Shown: positions 1 through 11,897, counted from the first letter of the stretch. The stretch: DNA of 64,000 bases from Bradysia coprophila (GCF_014529535.1 NW_023503509.1:1364001-1428000); one strand, 5' to 3'. Made by a program: numbers and translations. The notes: generated by a model not told the origin, from the letters alone.

Positions 1-367
1 CGACACTGAATTTTCAATTTCTTTGCCGCATCAATGTAACGCCTACGAGTTTCCTTTGACGGATTTTGTTTAGCCTTGAAATCCTATGCTATGAAATACC
101 TCCTCTGTACATGACGATTGCACTTACCGTCACAGCGTTTTCCAAATGTTTCAGACAGTTCTGCCATGTCTTCAGTGTGTCCTGATTGATCCATTTGTAG
201 CCGCTGGAAACGAGATGAGTTGTAGCAAATGTACTCTTTCCGGAGCCGGGACATCCAACCATAAGAATGACTTCTAGTTTCGTCGAAACAAGCCGACTCT
301 CTGGTGGATCCAATAAAGATTTCGATGCGACAATCGATGCGATGCGGTTTCGAATTAGTGAGTGTTT
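1..367 (-). pseudogene. Partial duplicate of PNKP kinase exons, truncated by window edge
   Basis: This is a near-copy of exons 7 and 8 of the complete PNKP gene at 2214-4297. Exon 7' spans 367-128 (80 codons) and keeps the P-loop GCPGSGKST. Exon 8' starts at 74 and runs off the left edge. The 52-53 bp intron between them is also conserved, so this is a DNA-level duplication and not a retrocopy. Exon 8' lacks 21 nt (7 codons) that encode SVIDNTN in the intact gene, which removes the conserved kinase IDNTNP motif. The first ~15 codons of exon 7' differ from the parent but stay open. I saw no counterparts of PNKP exons 1-6 between 368 and 2213. It is most likely a non-functional fragment, although the visible reading frame is not interrupted. 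Confidence 0.8.
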
Positions 368-2213
368 CTATTCGGCACATATCGACCTAGTCCGATCGTT
401 TGTCCCTTCACGTTTTTGAGCTGCAGCTGCATATCCCGGCTTTCTTGCGTTTTTTTCCTACGTATGATGCTGCCAGTGTATCAGCGCATGAAAAATACCA
501 CACCATTGGTTTACCGTTTTTCCATGGGATTAACGTAACTCCGTCTGGTTTATTTCTGTCTGAACGATTGCACCCAGTCGGTTTGAGAAGTGCCGGAATT
601 TTGCATGTGATGAGAACTCGCTTGATTAAATCGCTGACCGTCTAGTGTTGTAAATCTTTCCTAGTACATGAGATGGTACTAGGCTTGTCGCTAACCACCG
701 TAAAAACTGTAACGGCTGTATGGTATCGCTGGATCTCAAAAGTCGAGGGCCAAAGTAAGAAAATAATGATCCACCTGCAACAAGAAATGGTTCCATCCTG
801 TTTTTTCTTCACATTTTTTTACTGTCTCCCTGCGAACTCGGTTGTTTCGACATGTGGAATGTAGTTCTCGCCTTCACCTCGAAATACAACCTACCCACAC
901 GCCTCAACAAAAAATGTCCAGCAAGATGTCCAGACTGGACAGTCCAGTGCGTACCATTGGCAAACAACACCATCGAAATTAAATTTCCTTTCTACCATTG
1001 GGTAACAAATAACTATTTCCCAACGCAGGCGAGAAAATAGTGATTTTCTCCCTTCCAATGAAACTTCGGAAGCTTTTGTTGTGAAAAACGTTGTGTTTTG
1101 AACTCGGGAAAAAATTTGGAAATTGCATTTTCTCGGGTGAATTTAACAACAACAACCCTATGCAATTTCTAACTTTTCTTCCCTAGTTGAACAAATAACT
1201 ATTGTAAGTGCAGTGCACTCATCTCATTTAGTGTCATTCGATGTACATGACCCGACTCATCCAATTGCCGCCGGTTTTCGAAACATTATCAAACTCAAAC
1301 AACCACTTCTTTGACGACAAAACTAAAGGCTGTCAAATATATTCTTGATTTTCGATATGTCAACAAAAACCACAAAAACTTGGTGTGACAAAAATGGTAT
1401 AAGCTCAAATCCCGGTCGGGACAATTTTTTTTTAATTTAATTTTTGAATGTTAAATGCACTAATTAGCTCGACAATCAATTATTCTACGTGAATAAAATA
1501 CACTTTTGTTCGTGACGGCGAGAATTGAGCTGGATTCAATGTCCAAAGAAGTGAAAAGCAATGTCAACTGTCGTAATTCTTATAATTCGCTAACCCCAAT
1601 TTTACCAAAAGTTTGCTCCCAACAAAATCAGTGTTGACGGGTGGTCTGTTACTTTGAAGAATGAATTAGTTAGAATTCAACCGCGGGGGTTCTAGCTAGT
1701 TTCGAAATCGCTACTTATCTCAAAGGCTGATTCTGATCATAATTGCTCAGAATGAAAGAGTTATACGAGAGAGAGAGCTTTCCTAGCCCATTAGGGGCAT
1801 TCTTCGAAGTCGGTTTGACTACCTTTTGCTGTTTCGATTCATTTTTTTTTCTTTATACAAACTTTGCTGTACAAGTTCCGCAGAAGGGCTGCGTTAGGAC
1901 TAGGACTGTCAATTATCCACAAACAAAGAGTATAAACGGTATAAAGCGAATGTGTAGGTGATGACATTCCCATAGCTATTTCTCGTATTCCTTCCACGAG
2001 TGTGAGAAACAAGGAGATGGAACGAACTGTAAATGCGGGTAACCAAATATGTGCGATCTATTGACCTAAGGCTCAGGAATTTTGCGAGTTCGGTCTCATG
2101 GCATGGATGTCAAAAATGATTTTGATTTCAGTTCGAAAAGTTTTATTTCAATTAACAAATTTTACAATCGTGTCCATAGAGCCTTCCGGCAGAACTATAA
2201 GCCAAATATACAA
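368..2213. other. Intergenic stretch without recognised gene
   Basis: Only short unsupported ORFs are present on either strand, none with recognisable family residues. A stretch around 1028-1060 resembles one near 35125-35160 (both read roughly gcgcaggNgagaaaat), which hints at an old dispersed repeat. The last ~70 bp next to 2213 are the likely 3' UTR of PNKP. Confidence 0.4.
2142..2147 (-). terminator. Polyadenylation signal of PNKP
   Basis: TTTATT on the plus strand reads AATAAA on the minus strand, about 67 nt past the PNKP stop codon at 2214-2216. Confidence 0.5.
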
Positions 2214-4297
2214 TTACGAGTCGACTAAATACATTCTGTACAGGTGTTCCTCATCAATGCTATTGAATTTCGGGATAAAATTCACTTTGACCACTTCCTG
2301 GAAACCCTCAGCAACTGTCGGCTGTTCATAGTGTTTGCTAAATAAACGGACAAGGATTCATTAGAAACTTGAAGTTCAGAACGGAACCACTCTCAACTCA
2401 CTTAAATGTATTCATGACGATGCCATTGACCGGTTTGTGCGTCGAATCGGTCAATTCACGGTAAATATTGTTGTGCTTGGAATGGGCAAATGGTACGTCC
2501 ATGACAAAGCAGCGACACTGAATTTTCAATTTCTTTGCCGCATCAATGTAACGCCTACGAGTTTCCTTTGACGGATTTGTATTGTCGATAACTGAATTTT
2601 GTTTAGCCTGCAAACGAGTCCTATAGAATACCTCCCATGTACATGATGATTGCACTTACCGTGACAGCGTTTTCCAAATGTTTCAGACAGTTCTGCCATG
2701 TCTTTAGTGTGTCCTGATTGATCCATTTGTAGCCACTGGAAACTAGATGAGTTGTAGCAAATGTACTCTTTCCGGAGCCGGGACATCCAACCATAAGAAT
2801 GACTTCTAGTTTCGTCGAAACAAGCCGACTGTCTGGTGGATCCAATAAAGATTTCGATGCGACAAAACTTTTTGGATCGAATAGCGGTCTGACCCACGTT
2901 GACGTTGAGTGTTTCTATTCAAAATTATATAAAATCGGTCGTTGAGCATCCCGGTACATTTTGATCGTAAATTTAAAATTACCAAAAAATGTTCCTCCGG
3001 AGTTTGAAATTTGATTCCAATGTTCAATGCGAATAGCCGATCTGCTGTGGAGTGATCTTTCTTTGTCTTAAGCACTTTATTTGCTGGCCGACCTGCAGCG
3101 TCACCAACGAAAATGCTTTCGTTTTTGTTGATTTTGACCGATTGATTTTTCTGTGAAAGGAAACGATGCTAGAGAAAGAGCACACACAGTAAATGGAATC
3201 GCGGTAGCTCACATGTTCACACAAGTAATTCCACATTCCAAGCATCGGTTTCCTGTAGATTGTTTTACCAGTAGCTGCAAACACTTGTATCGGCAGATTC
3301 AGTTTCGTAACGATAGCCTCGGTCTTTTTCTGAAAAATGAAGACAAAAAGTTTGATTCGAAATAAATAAGTTGGGCAGTGTGCAACGTTCCCGCTAACCT
3401 TGTAATCCTCCACTTTGTACTTTCCTAAAGAAATTCCATTTTGATTGGTGAAAAACACAATTTTATAATCGTCCTGATGCAGACTACTCAGCTTAGGGGC
3501 TACATACGGGAAAATCTTCCAATCATCGACATCTTGCGGAAACCTCTTCTCAGATTTTGTCGTTATGATAGTTCCATCGAGATCATAGGCAGCAACCTGA
3601 ACCGAAAAAAAATTGGATATCAAGACCGGGCTTAGTCAGGTCGTCGGCGATAGTGAAAAGATTGACAGAGTTACCTTGTTCGAAGCCCTTACGTTGTCCG
3701 GCGTGAAAATCAATAATTTTCCATCGCCGACAGACTCCCATACACCGTTGGCATTTTTGACTGTTGTAACCGTTGGAGTCACCGATGCTTGATCAGTTCG
3801 TTCATCGGTGGCAGGGTCCGATTCAAATACGATTTCATAGAAATATTTACCCAGGAGAATTTCTAGGACATCGTCGGGTTGCAGGACGTACATTTTATCT
3901 TTTTTCAATGCAAAACCTGAAAGTAATCGCAATCAACGTTTGATTGGTCTTTGGTTCTTTAACACTGATGCGACAGGAAGAAGTTAACATTATGCCAGTC
4001 AATGTCTGGCTGGCCAAACGTACCGTTTATTCCTGAATTGTTAACGCCCAACGCTTTCACATTAACATTACGTTTGTCGAAATCTGCTCTCAAAGATACT
4101 GTAAAGAGTATGGGTTGATCATGCAATGTCTCTGGACGGTTTAACTGATTCTACCGGCTGTGTATACCTTGATTCCTCGAACACATAACGTCCTTTATTT
4201 CGGTGGCTCTCAGTCTTCCGATAAATGTTTCCACATCGTTTCTAATTTCAATGGGATCATGACGGGCATCGCCAACACACTTTAGATAGCACTTCAT
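2214..4297 (-). CDS. PNKP: Bifunctional polynucleotide phosphatase/kinase (PNKP)
   Basis: PNKP repairs DNA strand-break ends by removing 3' phosphates and phosphorylating 5' hydroxyls. Exons in transcription order: 4297-4168, 4098-4024, 3916-3675, 3596-3399, 3329-3213, 3150-2983, 2914-2660, 2607-2402, 2337-2214, giving 504 aa against 521 in human. Domain order is standard. An N-terminal FHA domain (about 1-105) carries CSRNQ and VKALGVN. The phosphatase has DLDGT at 154-158, then FFTNQNG and [10 protein letters not shown]. The kinase P-loop GCPGSGKST is at 353-361, followed by IDNTNP and a C-terminal EGF...NFIP region. The start is the ATG at 4297, which opens the FHA domain directly; an upstream in-frame ATG at 4384 would add 29 residues without FHA similarity. 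All phases agree. It is divergent from the helicase gene at 5819. Confidence 0.95.
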
Positions 4298-5818
4298 ATC
4301 GGCAATGTTTTCCAATAGCACATCAATAGGATCAACAGTCGGTGGGACCACTAGTCTTTTGCGAGACAAAATGTAAATAAACAAGAAACCGTCATCGTCA
4401 AGTCCTCACCACCCAAGTAGCATTTGATAACCGCGGTTATAAACGTTACTAATTCGTTGCCAACTTTTTCGTTCTACAACAGTTATGTAACGAATAAGTT
4501 GTATTCAGTTTAACTTATTCGTTATATAACCGTTACACAACTAATTGGTAATCAACCAATTTTAAACGAATTAGTTGCAAAACGGTTATTTGACCAATGA
4601 GTGAACCGATAATATTTGTTGAAAACTTTTTCGTCCAGAAACCGTCATACAACCAAAAAGTTCGAGTCATTACTTTAACTAATTCGTCGTAAAACGGTCA
4701 TGGAACTTAATAGAAATGTTCATTATCCGTCAGTACGAATCAAGACGCCATGATGGAAAGTTCGATTTTTTGTAGATTTTACATCTACTTTTTTCATGTT
4801 TCAGTAGTTCGGTTTGAAAATGTGTGTGAAAGTGTGAAAATTGTCGGCATCATCGTAATGGAAAACCTGCTATTTCAGTGTAACTAATAAATTTTGAAAA
4901 ATTTTCTTTATGCCAATTTGTAAATCAACATTTTATTCATCGACTTCACTATTTTTGTCTGCCGCTGTTGTCGAAGTTAGGTTTCTTATGTATTGTTAGG
5001 TTTCTTTAGGAGTTAGGATAGGAGTTAGGACCGGCAACAGCTGCTAACAAAAAAGTGAAATTGATGGATTAAATTTTGTTTAATTGGCGACACAAGAGAG
5101 AGCAATTTTAATTGTCAATTATGTTACGTGTATTGCAGTTGTACGGAATATATCTCAAGTATTTTGCTTGTATTTTATAATAACCATGACACAAACATTT
5201 TAACTTTGCGAACTGCGCAGTACTTACATATTTTGAGTGCATTAACTATGTGATTTGCGAATATCGAAAAGAAAGAAAAAATTGAACACCAAAAAAACTC
5301 TTGGAAATGTGGCTTCAAGAACAAATATGATGATTAACGAAAAAGTTGTAAAACGGCAGTACAACGGTCTGATGACTGATTGGTTAGAAAATATTGAATT
5401 TTCAATTGTGACTTATAAGTTATTCGACGGTTATAAAACCGTTTAACAACTTTTAACCAATTTGCTGTATAACCGTTGTGCAACGAATTCGTTATAACAT
5501 TTTTGTAACTTTTGCAACTGGGCAAATACCGTTGTACAACCGTTATTACAACGTTGCAGCAACGTTGCGACAACTAATTAGTTATCTTCTAATTTTTACA
5601 ACCGCGGTTAAATAACGGTTGTACAACCGAATTTTAACCGTTGAATGCTACTTGGGCACTTATGTCTTTGACTATTACTCAGTTGGTAGTATTGTTTACG
5701 CGGGCTGTCAAAATTCTGTTTTTGTTTTTGTGATTTTCTATCCGAATCAATTTGAATTCGATGGTTGAGTAAACTACCTAACTTGCAATACGTTCAGCTC
5801 TCCCCAATTGATAACAGA
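4298..5818. promoter_or_regulatory. Divergent upstream region shared by PNKP and the WRN-type helicase
   Basis: The two start codons face away from each other, 1521 bp apart. Removing the inverted-repeat element at 4412-5656 would leave only about 275 bp, so the ancestral arrangement was probably a compact shared promoter. No core promoter motif can be assigned by eye. Confidence 0.5.
4412..5656. mobile_element. Non-autonomous inverted-repeat element (MITE-like), ~1.25 kb
   Basis: The ends are inverted copies: CCCAAGTAGCATT at 4412 and AATGCTACTTGGG ending at 5656. The outer ~300 bp on each side are rich in degenerate AACCGTTGTACAAC-like and AACCGCGGTT subrepeats on both strands, while the centre (about 4800-5260) is unrelated AT-rich sequence. 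No transposase ORF is visible. A target duplication is not clear, so the superfamily is unassigned. Confidence 0.75.
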
Positions 5819-8591
5819 ATGGATTTCGACTGTGACGATGACGCCGAATTTATGAAAGTGCTCGATGAAATGGACAATCAAAATGACACCGATTCCATTC
5901 CACTTGAGCCCGAGCCCCGCACCGAGCATTTCGAATGTTTACAAAATGTTTTCGGTCACAGTGGATTTCGGCCCATGCAATGGAAGGTCATTCGGTCGAT
6001 AATCGAAGAAAAACGGGACAATTGCTGCATCATGGCAACGGGATACGGAAAATCGCTTTGCTTTCAATTTCCACCGGTGTTTACGAACGGGATATCGTTG
6101 ATTGTGTCGCCGCTGATTTCGCTAATGCAGGACCAGGTGAAATCGTTGAATTTGGTGAACATTCCGGCCTGTATGCTCGGATCGGCTCAAGCTAACAAGT
6201 CTATTGAAGATGAGATCGTCAACGGTGACTATCGCATTGTCTATTCGAGTCCGGAATACCTAAGCGGCTGGGGATCGGGGCTGGTTGGCAAACTAAAGGA
6301 CAAATTGACCTTGATTGCTGTCGACGAGGGTAAGTGCTTTGTCACCGTTTGTCTAGGTCGATTGAGCGACTAAATTTGTTGTTCAAAATCGTAGCTCATT
6401 GCATCAGTTCCTGGGGACCAGACTTTCGGCCAAAGTTCTTGGAGCTGAAGAACATTCGAAACGCCGCACCCAATGTACCGATTCTTGCTGTTACTGCAAC
6501 AGGTCGGTGGAAATTTGCTCTCACATAGATTCAATGGTCATACCGTCATCTGAAACATATTTTACAATTCACAGCCACTGACCAAGTGCAAAAGGACATT
6601 TGTTCCATTCTGAAATTGAGAAATCCCCAAGTCATTTCCACTGGTTTCGATCGACCCAATCTGGAGATTTTGGTTCGACCGAAGACGAAAGACGCATGGA
6701 ATGACATTAAGTACATATTACGGTCAAAACTACTCGCCGAAGCTAGCTGTATCATTTATTGCCTGACCCGAAAGTATACCGACAGCATCTGTGATGATTT
6801 GAAACGTGAAGGCATCAAGTGCGGTGCATATCATGCCGGTAAAACCATGAATCAACGGAAAGAGATATTCGATAAATTTGTCAAGGACGAAATCAATGTT
6901 ATCGTGGCAACTGTGGCTTTCGGCATGGGCATCGATAAGTCCGACGTTCGATGTGTCATTCACTATGGAACACCAGCTGATATGGACAGGTAAGAATTTC
7001 TTGTCACCTTCGGAACAAATAAATTGATTTTTTCGCGTTGAACGCTCAGTTATTATCAAGAAATCGGAAGAGCTGGTCGCGATGGAGTTCAATCGAAATG
7101 CATTCTGTTCCATTCGCCTGGAGATTTTGAAGTCCATCGACATTTGAGAATGGTATCTAATCTGTCCGACGCGCAGGTACGCAGAGCCGAAGATCGAGCC
7201 ACAGTCATGAAGGATTTTATTTATACGAAACAATGTCGCAGGTAAATTTGTACCATGAGTGTGTGTCAGATGTAGCCTGTTTGCATTCCGATGGCGCTTA
7301 CACAATTTCGATTTTACTCCTCACCATCATATCAATATTCCGTAGACTCAAAATTCTCCAATACTTTGACGGCCCGACCGCAACATGTCCGAAAATCCCT
7401 GTTTGCTGTGACAATTGCCGTTTGGCGGCAACTTCATCAAATACTCAAAATGTCTGCATCAACGACAAAGAGATTGACTTCTCAAAAGATGCGAAAATCC
7501 TGCTCAATGCAATAGATCTGTTCGGTGGAAGCACTGGCATAACTAAACCGATCGCTGTTCTCCGCGGTTCGAAACTGAAAACCGTCGAACGATATCACAA
7601 TCACAAGTTAATGGGCTCTGGTGTGCATCAGTCCGAGCATTATTGGAAGATATTCGCCGATCTGCTGGAACGTAACGGCTTACTGGAGAGACAACATGCC
7701 AAACATGGTACTTTTAAATATTCAACCACAAACCTGACTCGCCAAGCACGGGATTGGTTAGTCAGTGGAAGACCTTTCGCATGCGTTCCATCCGAACAGT
7801 TGTTCCAAATGATGACATCGGAGAAAAATGCACCGAATCCATCGTCGACCAAACCGCTGTACGATACACAATTGGCATCGAACGGAACACTGTCTGCCAA
7901 TCAAATTACGAAAGTCGAATACAAACCGAAAGGAAACGACGAATTGAAAAGAAGTCTTCTGGTTGTACGGGCAATGATTGCTAGCCGAGAAGGAACTATG
8001 CCGTACAAAATTGCGTCAGAACCGGCAATAGACCGGTTGGTGCAGATACAGCCGCTCAACTTACAAGAGCTTCGTGACGCTAAAGTAGATGGATTTTCAG
8101 ATGCTCTGGTGAACCAGTTCGGTCCCGAATTTTTGAAATGCATTCAACGCTCGAAGGGACTGCTTCCTCAGACCAGTAGTGAGAATATGGTAAGTTTCAA
8201 TCGAATTTGGAATTTTCTTTATTTTAAAATTTTGTCCTAGGTCCAGCCAAATACATCGACCACAAAACCGTCCACAGTCAATTCATCAGATCAACATGAA
8301 TCTCCTGCACCCCAATCCGCAAATCAATCGATGTTTGACGATGACGACGACCTGTTCTTGAATATAGAGATTGATGGCGAAAAAATTGTCCAAAATCCAA
8401 GTGCTACAAAGTCAGTGCCACAGACGAAAACAGCGCGAGTGACGACAACATTTTCGAAACGAGTGAAATACGAGAACAGCAGCAGCGATGAAGACCCAAC
8501 TTCGTCGGAAAGTAAACCAGTTGACTGTCCACAACGTGATGCTCATAATCCTCCGAAACCGATCGGAATCAGAAAGCGAAAAATTTTTTAG
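5819..8591 (+). CDS. WRN: WRN-type RecQ DNA helicase without exonuclease domain
   Basis: This is an ATP-dependent 3'-5' DNA helicase of the RecQ family for replication and repair. Exons: 5819-6329, 6395-6502, 6575-6989, 7050-7241, 7346-8189, 8241-8591, giving 806 aa. The start is the first in-frame ATG; the open frame extends upstream to 5765 without one. Visible motifs are [11 protein letters not shown] near 45, Walker A ATGYGKS 73-79, DEAH 169-172 (split by intron 1), [10 protein letters not shown] 348-357, zinc-binding cysteines about 406-433 (ending CCDNC), an RQC winged helix 455-560 and an HRDC domain 606-686. The tail is acidic and then basic, ending RKRKIF. The helicase core matches remembered WRN more closely than BLM or RECQ5. 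Only ~43 residues precede the core, so the WRN exonuclease domain is absent. The usual WGHDFRP loop reads WGPDFRP. Confidence 0.92.
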
Positions 8592-8739
8592 TGATGTTCG
8601 TTGAAGACTGATTGAAATATAAAAGGAACATTTTCATTTTACGCTGTTCGATACTGAGTTTCATTCAATTTGCCGTACATTTCGTGTCAGCAATGACATT
8701 TGTTACAAAAAAAGAAAGAAGTTTAACACCCAGTGAGTA

Positions 8740-8745
8740 AATAAA
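8740..8745 (+). terminator. Candidate polyadenylation signal of the helicase gene
   Basis: AATAAA lies about 150 nt after the TAG stop. A weaker ATATAAA variant lies nearer, at about 8617. Confidence 0.4.
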
Positions 8746-9256
8746 AATTTGTAGTTTTTGTTGTGTCTCAGTTTGTGGCAAAGTCTTACTGGAGCTTTTG
8801 AGGGCCAGGGTATCCTATGAAAAATGACGACAATTAGAGATCTAATTTTATTTCATGGCAGAACATAGCGATCTGTACTTTTGGACATCAGTAACTTTGA
8901 TCAATCGACGACATCAAACATGTTCTCACTAAAATTGTACTTTGTTCATAACCGAGTTTTTGTCTTTTCTTGTACTTTGTTCGGTTAAACTTTTAACAAT
9001 TCATCATTATGTGATGAATTTTCCTCCAGTTTAAATCAAAACTTCTTCACACCATACCAAGGACTATTTTGAGAAATCGCATTCTCTAAAAATTCTCAAA
9101 TTTCTCAAAATTCTTTAAAAATTGTCAAATTTTTCAAAAGTTTTCGAATTACTCAAATTTCTCTCTCTCAAAAATTTAGTAAATTTCACCAACTTCTAAA
9201 AACCTGTCAAAATTACATAGTTAGTAGAAATGCACCCGAATCAAATATATTTATGA
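8746..9256. repeat. Intergenic, with low-complexity TCTCAAA runs
   Basis: There is no gene. From about 9070 to 9190 the sequence is a degenerate run of TTCTCAAAATT/TTTCTCAAA units; a similar run occurs at about 11120-11200. Confidence 0.5.
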
Positions 9257-9263
9257 CTTATAG

Positions 9264-9878
9264 CAATACCCTCTCTAGCAACCAAACTTCGTTTTGACGC
9301 AGTCAAAATACCACCTTATTTTGACAAATGTGCCACTGACTTTTTCTTGTAATAGAGTTGCCGTGCCGCGCTGTTTTTTAAAGCAATATTGGCGTCACTC
9401 GAAAAAGACAAACTTTAAACTTTATTTCATTTTTGCACACCAACATAACGAAGCAACACACAAAAAAACACGTCACAATCACAAATTATTCATTTTCGAA
9501 CACCAAAATGGTTAATCAAGACGTAATATTTTCAACACAAAAAATTAAATCGCTGCTCATACTTCTTTTCATTTATTTTTAAAAGTGTAAAATTTTCTAT
9601 GACAGAATACACTGTAAAGTTTTACCAATGAAAGTAAATAGATAGGTATGGCCAAACGTTCAAATTTGTTCTAGCCGGAGCACATACGGATTTGCATGGC
9701 GCCACCTCAAACGAACTCATTTCTAGTGCAAATTTCCACTAGAAATGAGTTCGTTTGAGGTGGCGCCACGCAAATCCGTATGTGCTCCGACTTGTATGGA
9801 CTGGCCATACCTACTTATCTACTTTCATTGAGTTTTACCACCTTAATATTCCTAGTTTGGTTGCTAGAGAGGGTATTG
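9264..9878. mobile_element. TIR element with 7-bp target duplication
   Basis: Inverted ends CAATACCCTCTCTAGCAACC (continuing AAACT) start at 9264, and their complement ends at 9878. The element is flanked by direct repeats CTTATAG at 9257-9263 and 9879-9885. It has no transposase-like ORF. A second foldback is inserted inside it at 9627-9830. The superfamily is undetermined. Confidence 0.85.
9627..9830. mobile_element. 204-bp foldback MITE nested in the 9264-9878 element
   Basis: The sequence is a near-perfect palindrome with ends AATGAAAGTA and TACTTTCATTG. It is bounded by 9-bp direct repeats AGTTTTACC at 9618-9626 and 9831-9839. The two arms meet around 9733, where a short AAATTTCC loop remains. 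Confidence 0.85.
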
Positions 9879-9963
9879 CTTATAGCCAATAGTTCGAACA
9901 ATATAAATGAAAATGGCAACTAACATCAATAGAAATTTAATGAATATTTCATTTATTTACATT

Positions 9964-10230
9964 AGGTTCGGAACACGTTACTTTTAGTCAAGTGTAAAGG
10001 CTTTAGGCTCTTTTCTGACAGCTATTTATTACACACAATTTTTTTTTAGTTCACTAGCTACAATCTTACTATAACAAATCCTGTTAATCCAGCTATAAAG
10101 AGTCAATCCTATATGCTACTTTACAGCTGGATTCACAGGATTTAGTATAGTCAGATTATAGCGTGTCTGTGTGATCTATAGCATTCCCATAAAAGTGCCT
10201 GAAGCTAAAATAGTAACCTGTTCCGAACCT
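9964..10230. mobile_element. Foldback MITE, 267 bp
   Basis: The ends AGGTTCGGAACA and TGTTCCGAACCT are inverted, and the interior folds back around about 10110 (AATCCAGCTRTAAAG against its complement). Direct CATT flanks both sides (9960-9963, 10231-10234). Confidence 0.75.
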
Positions 10231-10540
10231 CATTTAAGAGTTATCCTACATCATACGGCCCAGTTAAAAACCGCGAACTTATGTCTACATCTGCTAATAT
10301 ATATGTAGCAATCCATTGATCGTCCCGTGACTGAAAAACTTCAAAGCAAATATCTCGAAATTTATTAAACTTTTGTTAGAACATCCTACATTCCTTTAAA
10401 TTCAGTCCACTAGTAAATGAGATAAAGATCAATAAAGTTTGCTATAAGAAAAGTCATACGGATTTGAATCTATTTTAAAACGAATGTTCGTTCATTACGG
10501 GATAGGTCATGAAATACGCTATCATATTAAATAGTAATTT

Positions 10541-10790
10541 ATACAACAAGTTGTGAAAAGTGGTTGTTTTTGTCACTAGATGTGATGATAAACACATCGT
10601 GTGACAAAAACAACCACTTTTCACAACTTGTTGTATACGACGTTTTATGCAATTTTGTCGCAAAATGACTTTTTCATGTATTATTTCAAGGTATATTGAT
10701 TTACTTTTTATCACTCGTGATAAAACATCAATCTACCATTGAAATGATGCATGAAAAAGTGAACATTTTGCGACGGAATTGCATAAAAGT
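10541..10790. repeat. Two adjacent long hairpins
   Basis: The first stem, 10541-10636, pairs ATACAACAAGTTGTGAAAAG with its complement and has a short loop near 10590. The second, about 10643-10790, pairs TTTTATGCAATTTTGTCGCA with a slightly diverged complement, with a loop near 10710. No coding sequence is present. Confidence 0.75.
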
Positions 10791-11315
10791 TTTATGTCTA
10801 TTCTCAGAGATACTTTCGATTGCATTTAAGAATTATTCCAGACCTGTATTTCAATAGTTTCCTGTTTGAAAATATTTGAATAGGCGCAGAATCTGCTCAG
10901 ATAATTAGAATATTCCTTATCCTTAAAACCCTATTTCAGAGACATTTACAATAAGTACAAATATACCGAATGAACTCTCATACCAGCGTCTACGCTTTTT
11001 AACAACATTTTCAATCAGATCCTAATCAGAAAAAATGTGGGATTTCACAGAACTACACAATTAACACCTTTTTCTGAGCATTGTTTTTATATTTTACTCA
11101 ATCATATAATTAATTCTATTTTCTCTAATTTCTCAAAAGTTTCTTAAATTCCTCAAAGATTTCTCAAATTTCTCAAAGATTTCTCAAATTCTCAAATAAT
11201 TTTAAATAATGCGCATGTGTAAGCTTTTATACTGTAATGTTTTCGAAATGATTTTTTGAAAAACTACAATTATTTAAAAATGAATATAATCGATCAAATT
11301 ATAATGCTTCCACTT
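10791..11315. other. AT-rich non-coding spacer
   Basis: No gene was recognised. The stretch contains a short TTTCTCAAA-type low-complexity run at about 11120-11200 and then leads into the 38-bp minisatellite. Confidence 0.4.
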
Positions 11316-11897
11316 TATTTTGGTCCAAAATTAATATGAGAAAATTTTCAGTGTATTTCGGTCCAAAATTAATATGAGAAAATTTGCAGTGTATTTTGGT
11401 CCAAAATTAATATGAGAAAATTTTCAGTGCATTTTGGTCCAAAATTAATATGAGATAATTTTCAGTGCATTTTGGTCCAAAATTAATATGAGAAAATTTT
11501 CAGTGCATTTTGGTCCAAAATTAATATGAGAAAATTTTCAGTGTATTTTGGTCCAAAATTAATATGAGAAAATTTTCAGTGTATTTTGGTCCAAAATTAA
11601 TATGAGAAAATTTTCAGTGCATTTCGGGCCAAAATTAATATGAGAAAATTTTCAGTGCATTTTGGTCCAAAATTAAAATACAGAAAATTTTCAGTGCATT
11701 CTGGTCCAAAATTAATATGAGAAAATTTTCAGTGTATTTTGGTCCAAAGAAAATTTTCAGTGCATTTCGGTCCAAAATTAATATGAGAAAATTTTCAGTG
11801 CATTCTGGTCCAAAATTAATATGAGAAAATTTTCAGTGCATTTTGGTCCAAAATTAATATGAGATAATTTTCAGTGCATTTTGGTCCAAAATTAATA
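11316..11897. repeat. 38-bp minisatellite, left block
   Basis: About 15 head-to-tail copies of a 38-bp unit are present, with core GGTCCAAAATTAATATGAGA followed by AAATTTTCAGTGCATTTT. Copies differ by a few substitutions, and one is shortened near 11745. The array stops mid-unit at TTAATA where the foldback element at 11898 begins. Confidence 0.93.

Noticed and set aside
5765..5818. Upstream start for the helicase
   Set aside because: The upstream extension of the frame begins with TTG, not ATG, and has no family similarity; the ATG at 5819 is the first one in frame.
9627..9830. CRISPR-like or microRNA-like reading of the perfect palindrome
   Set aside because: Target duplications on both sides show a transposed MITE; stem length far exceeds a microRNA precursor.
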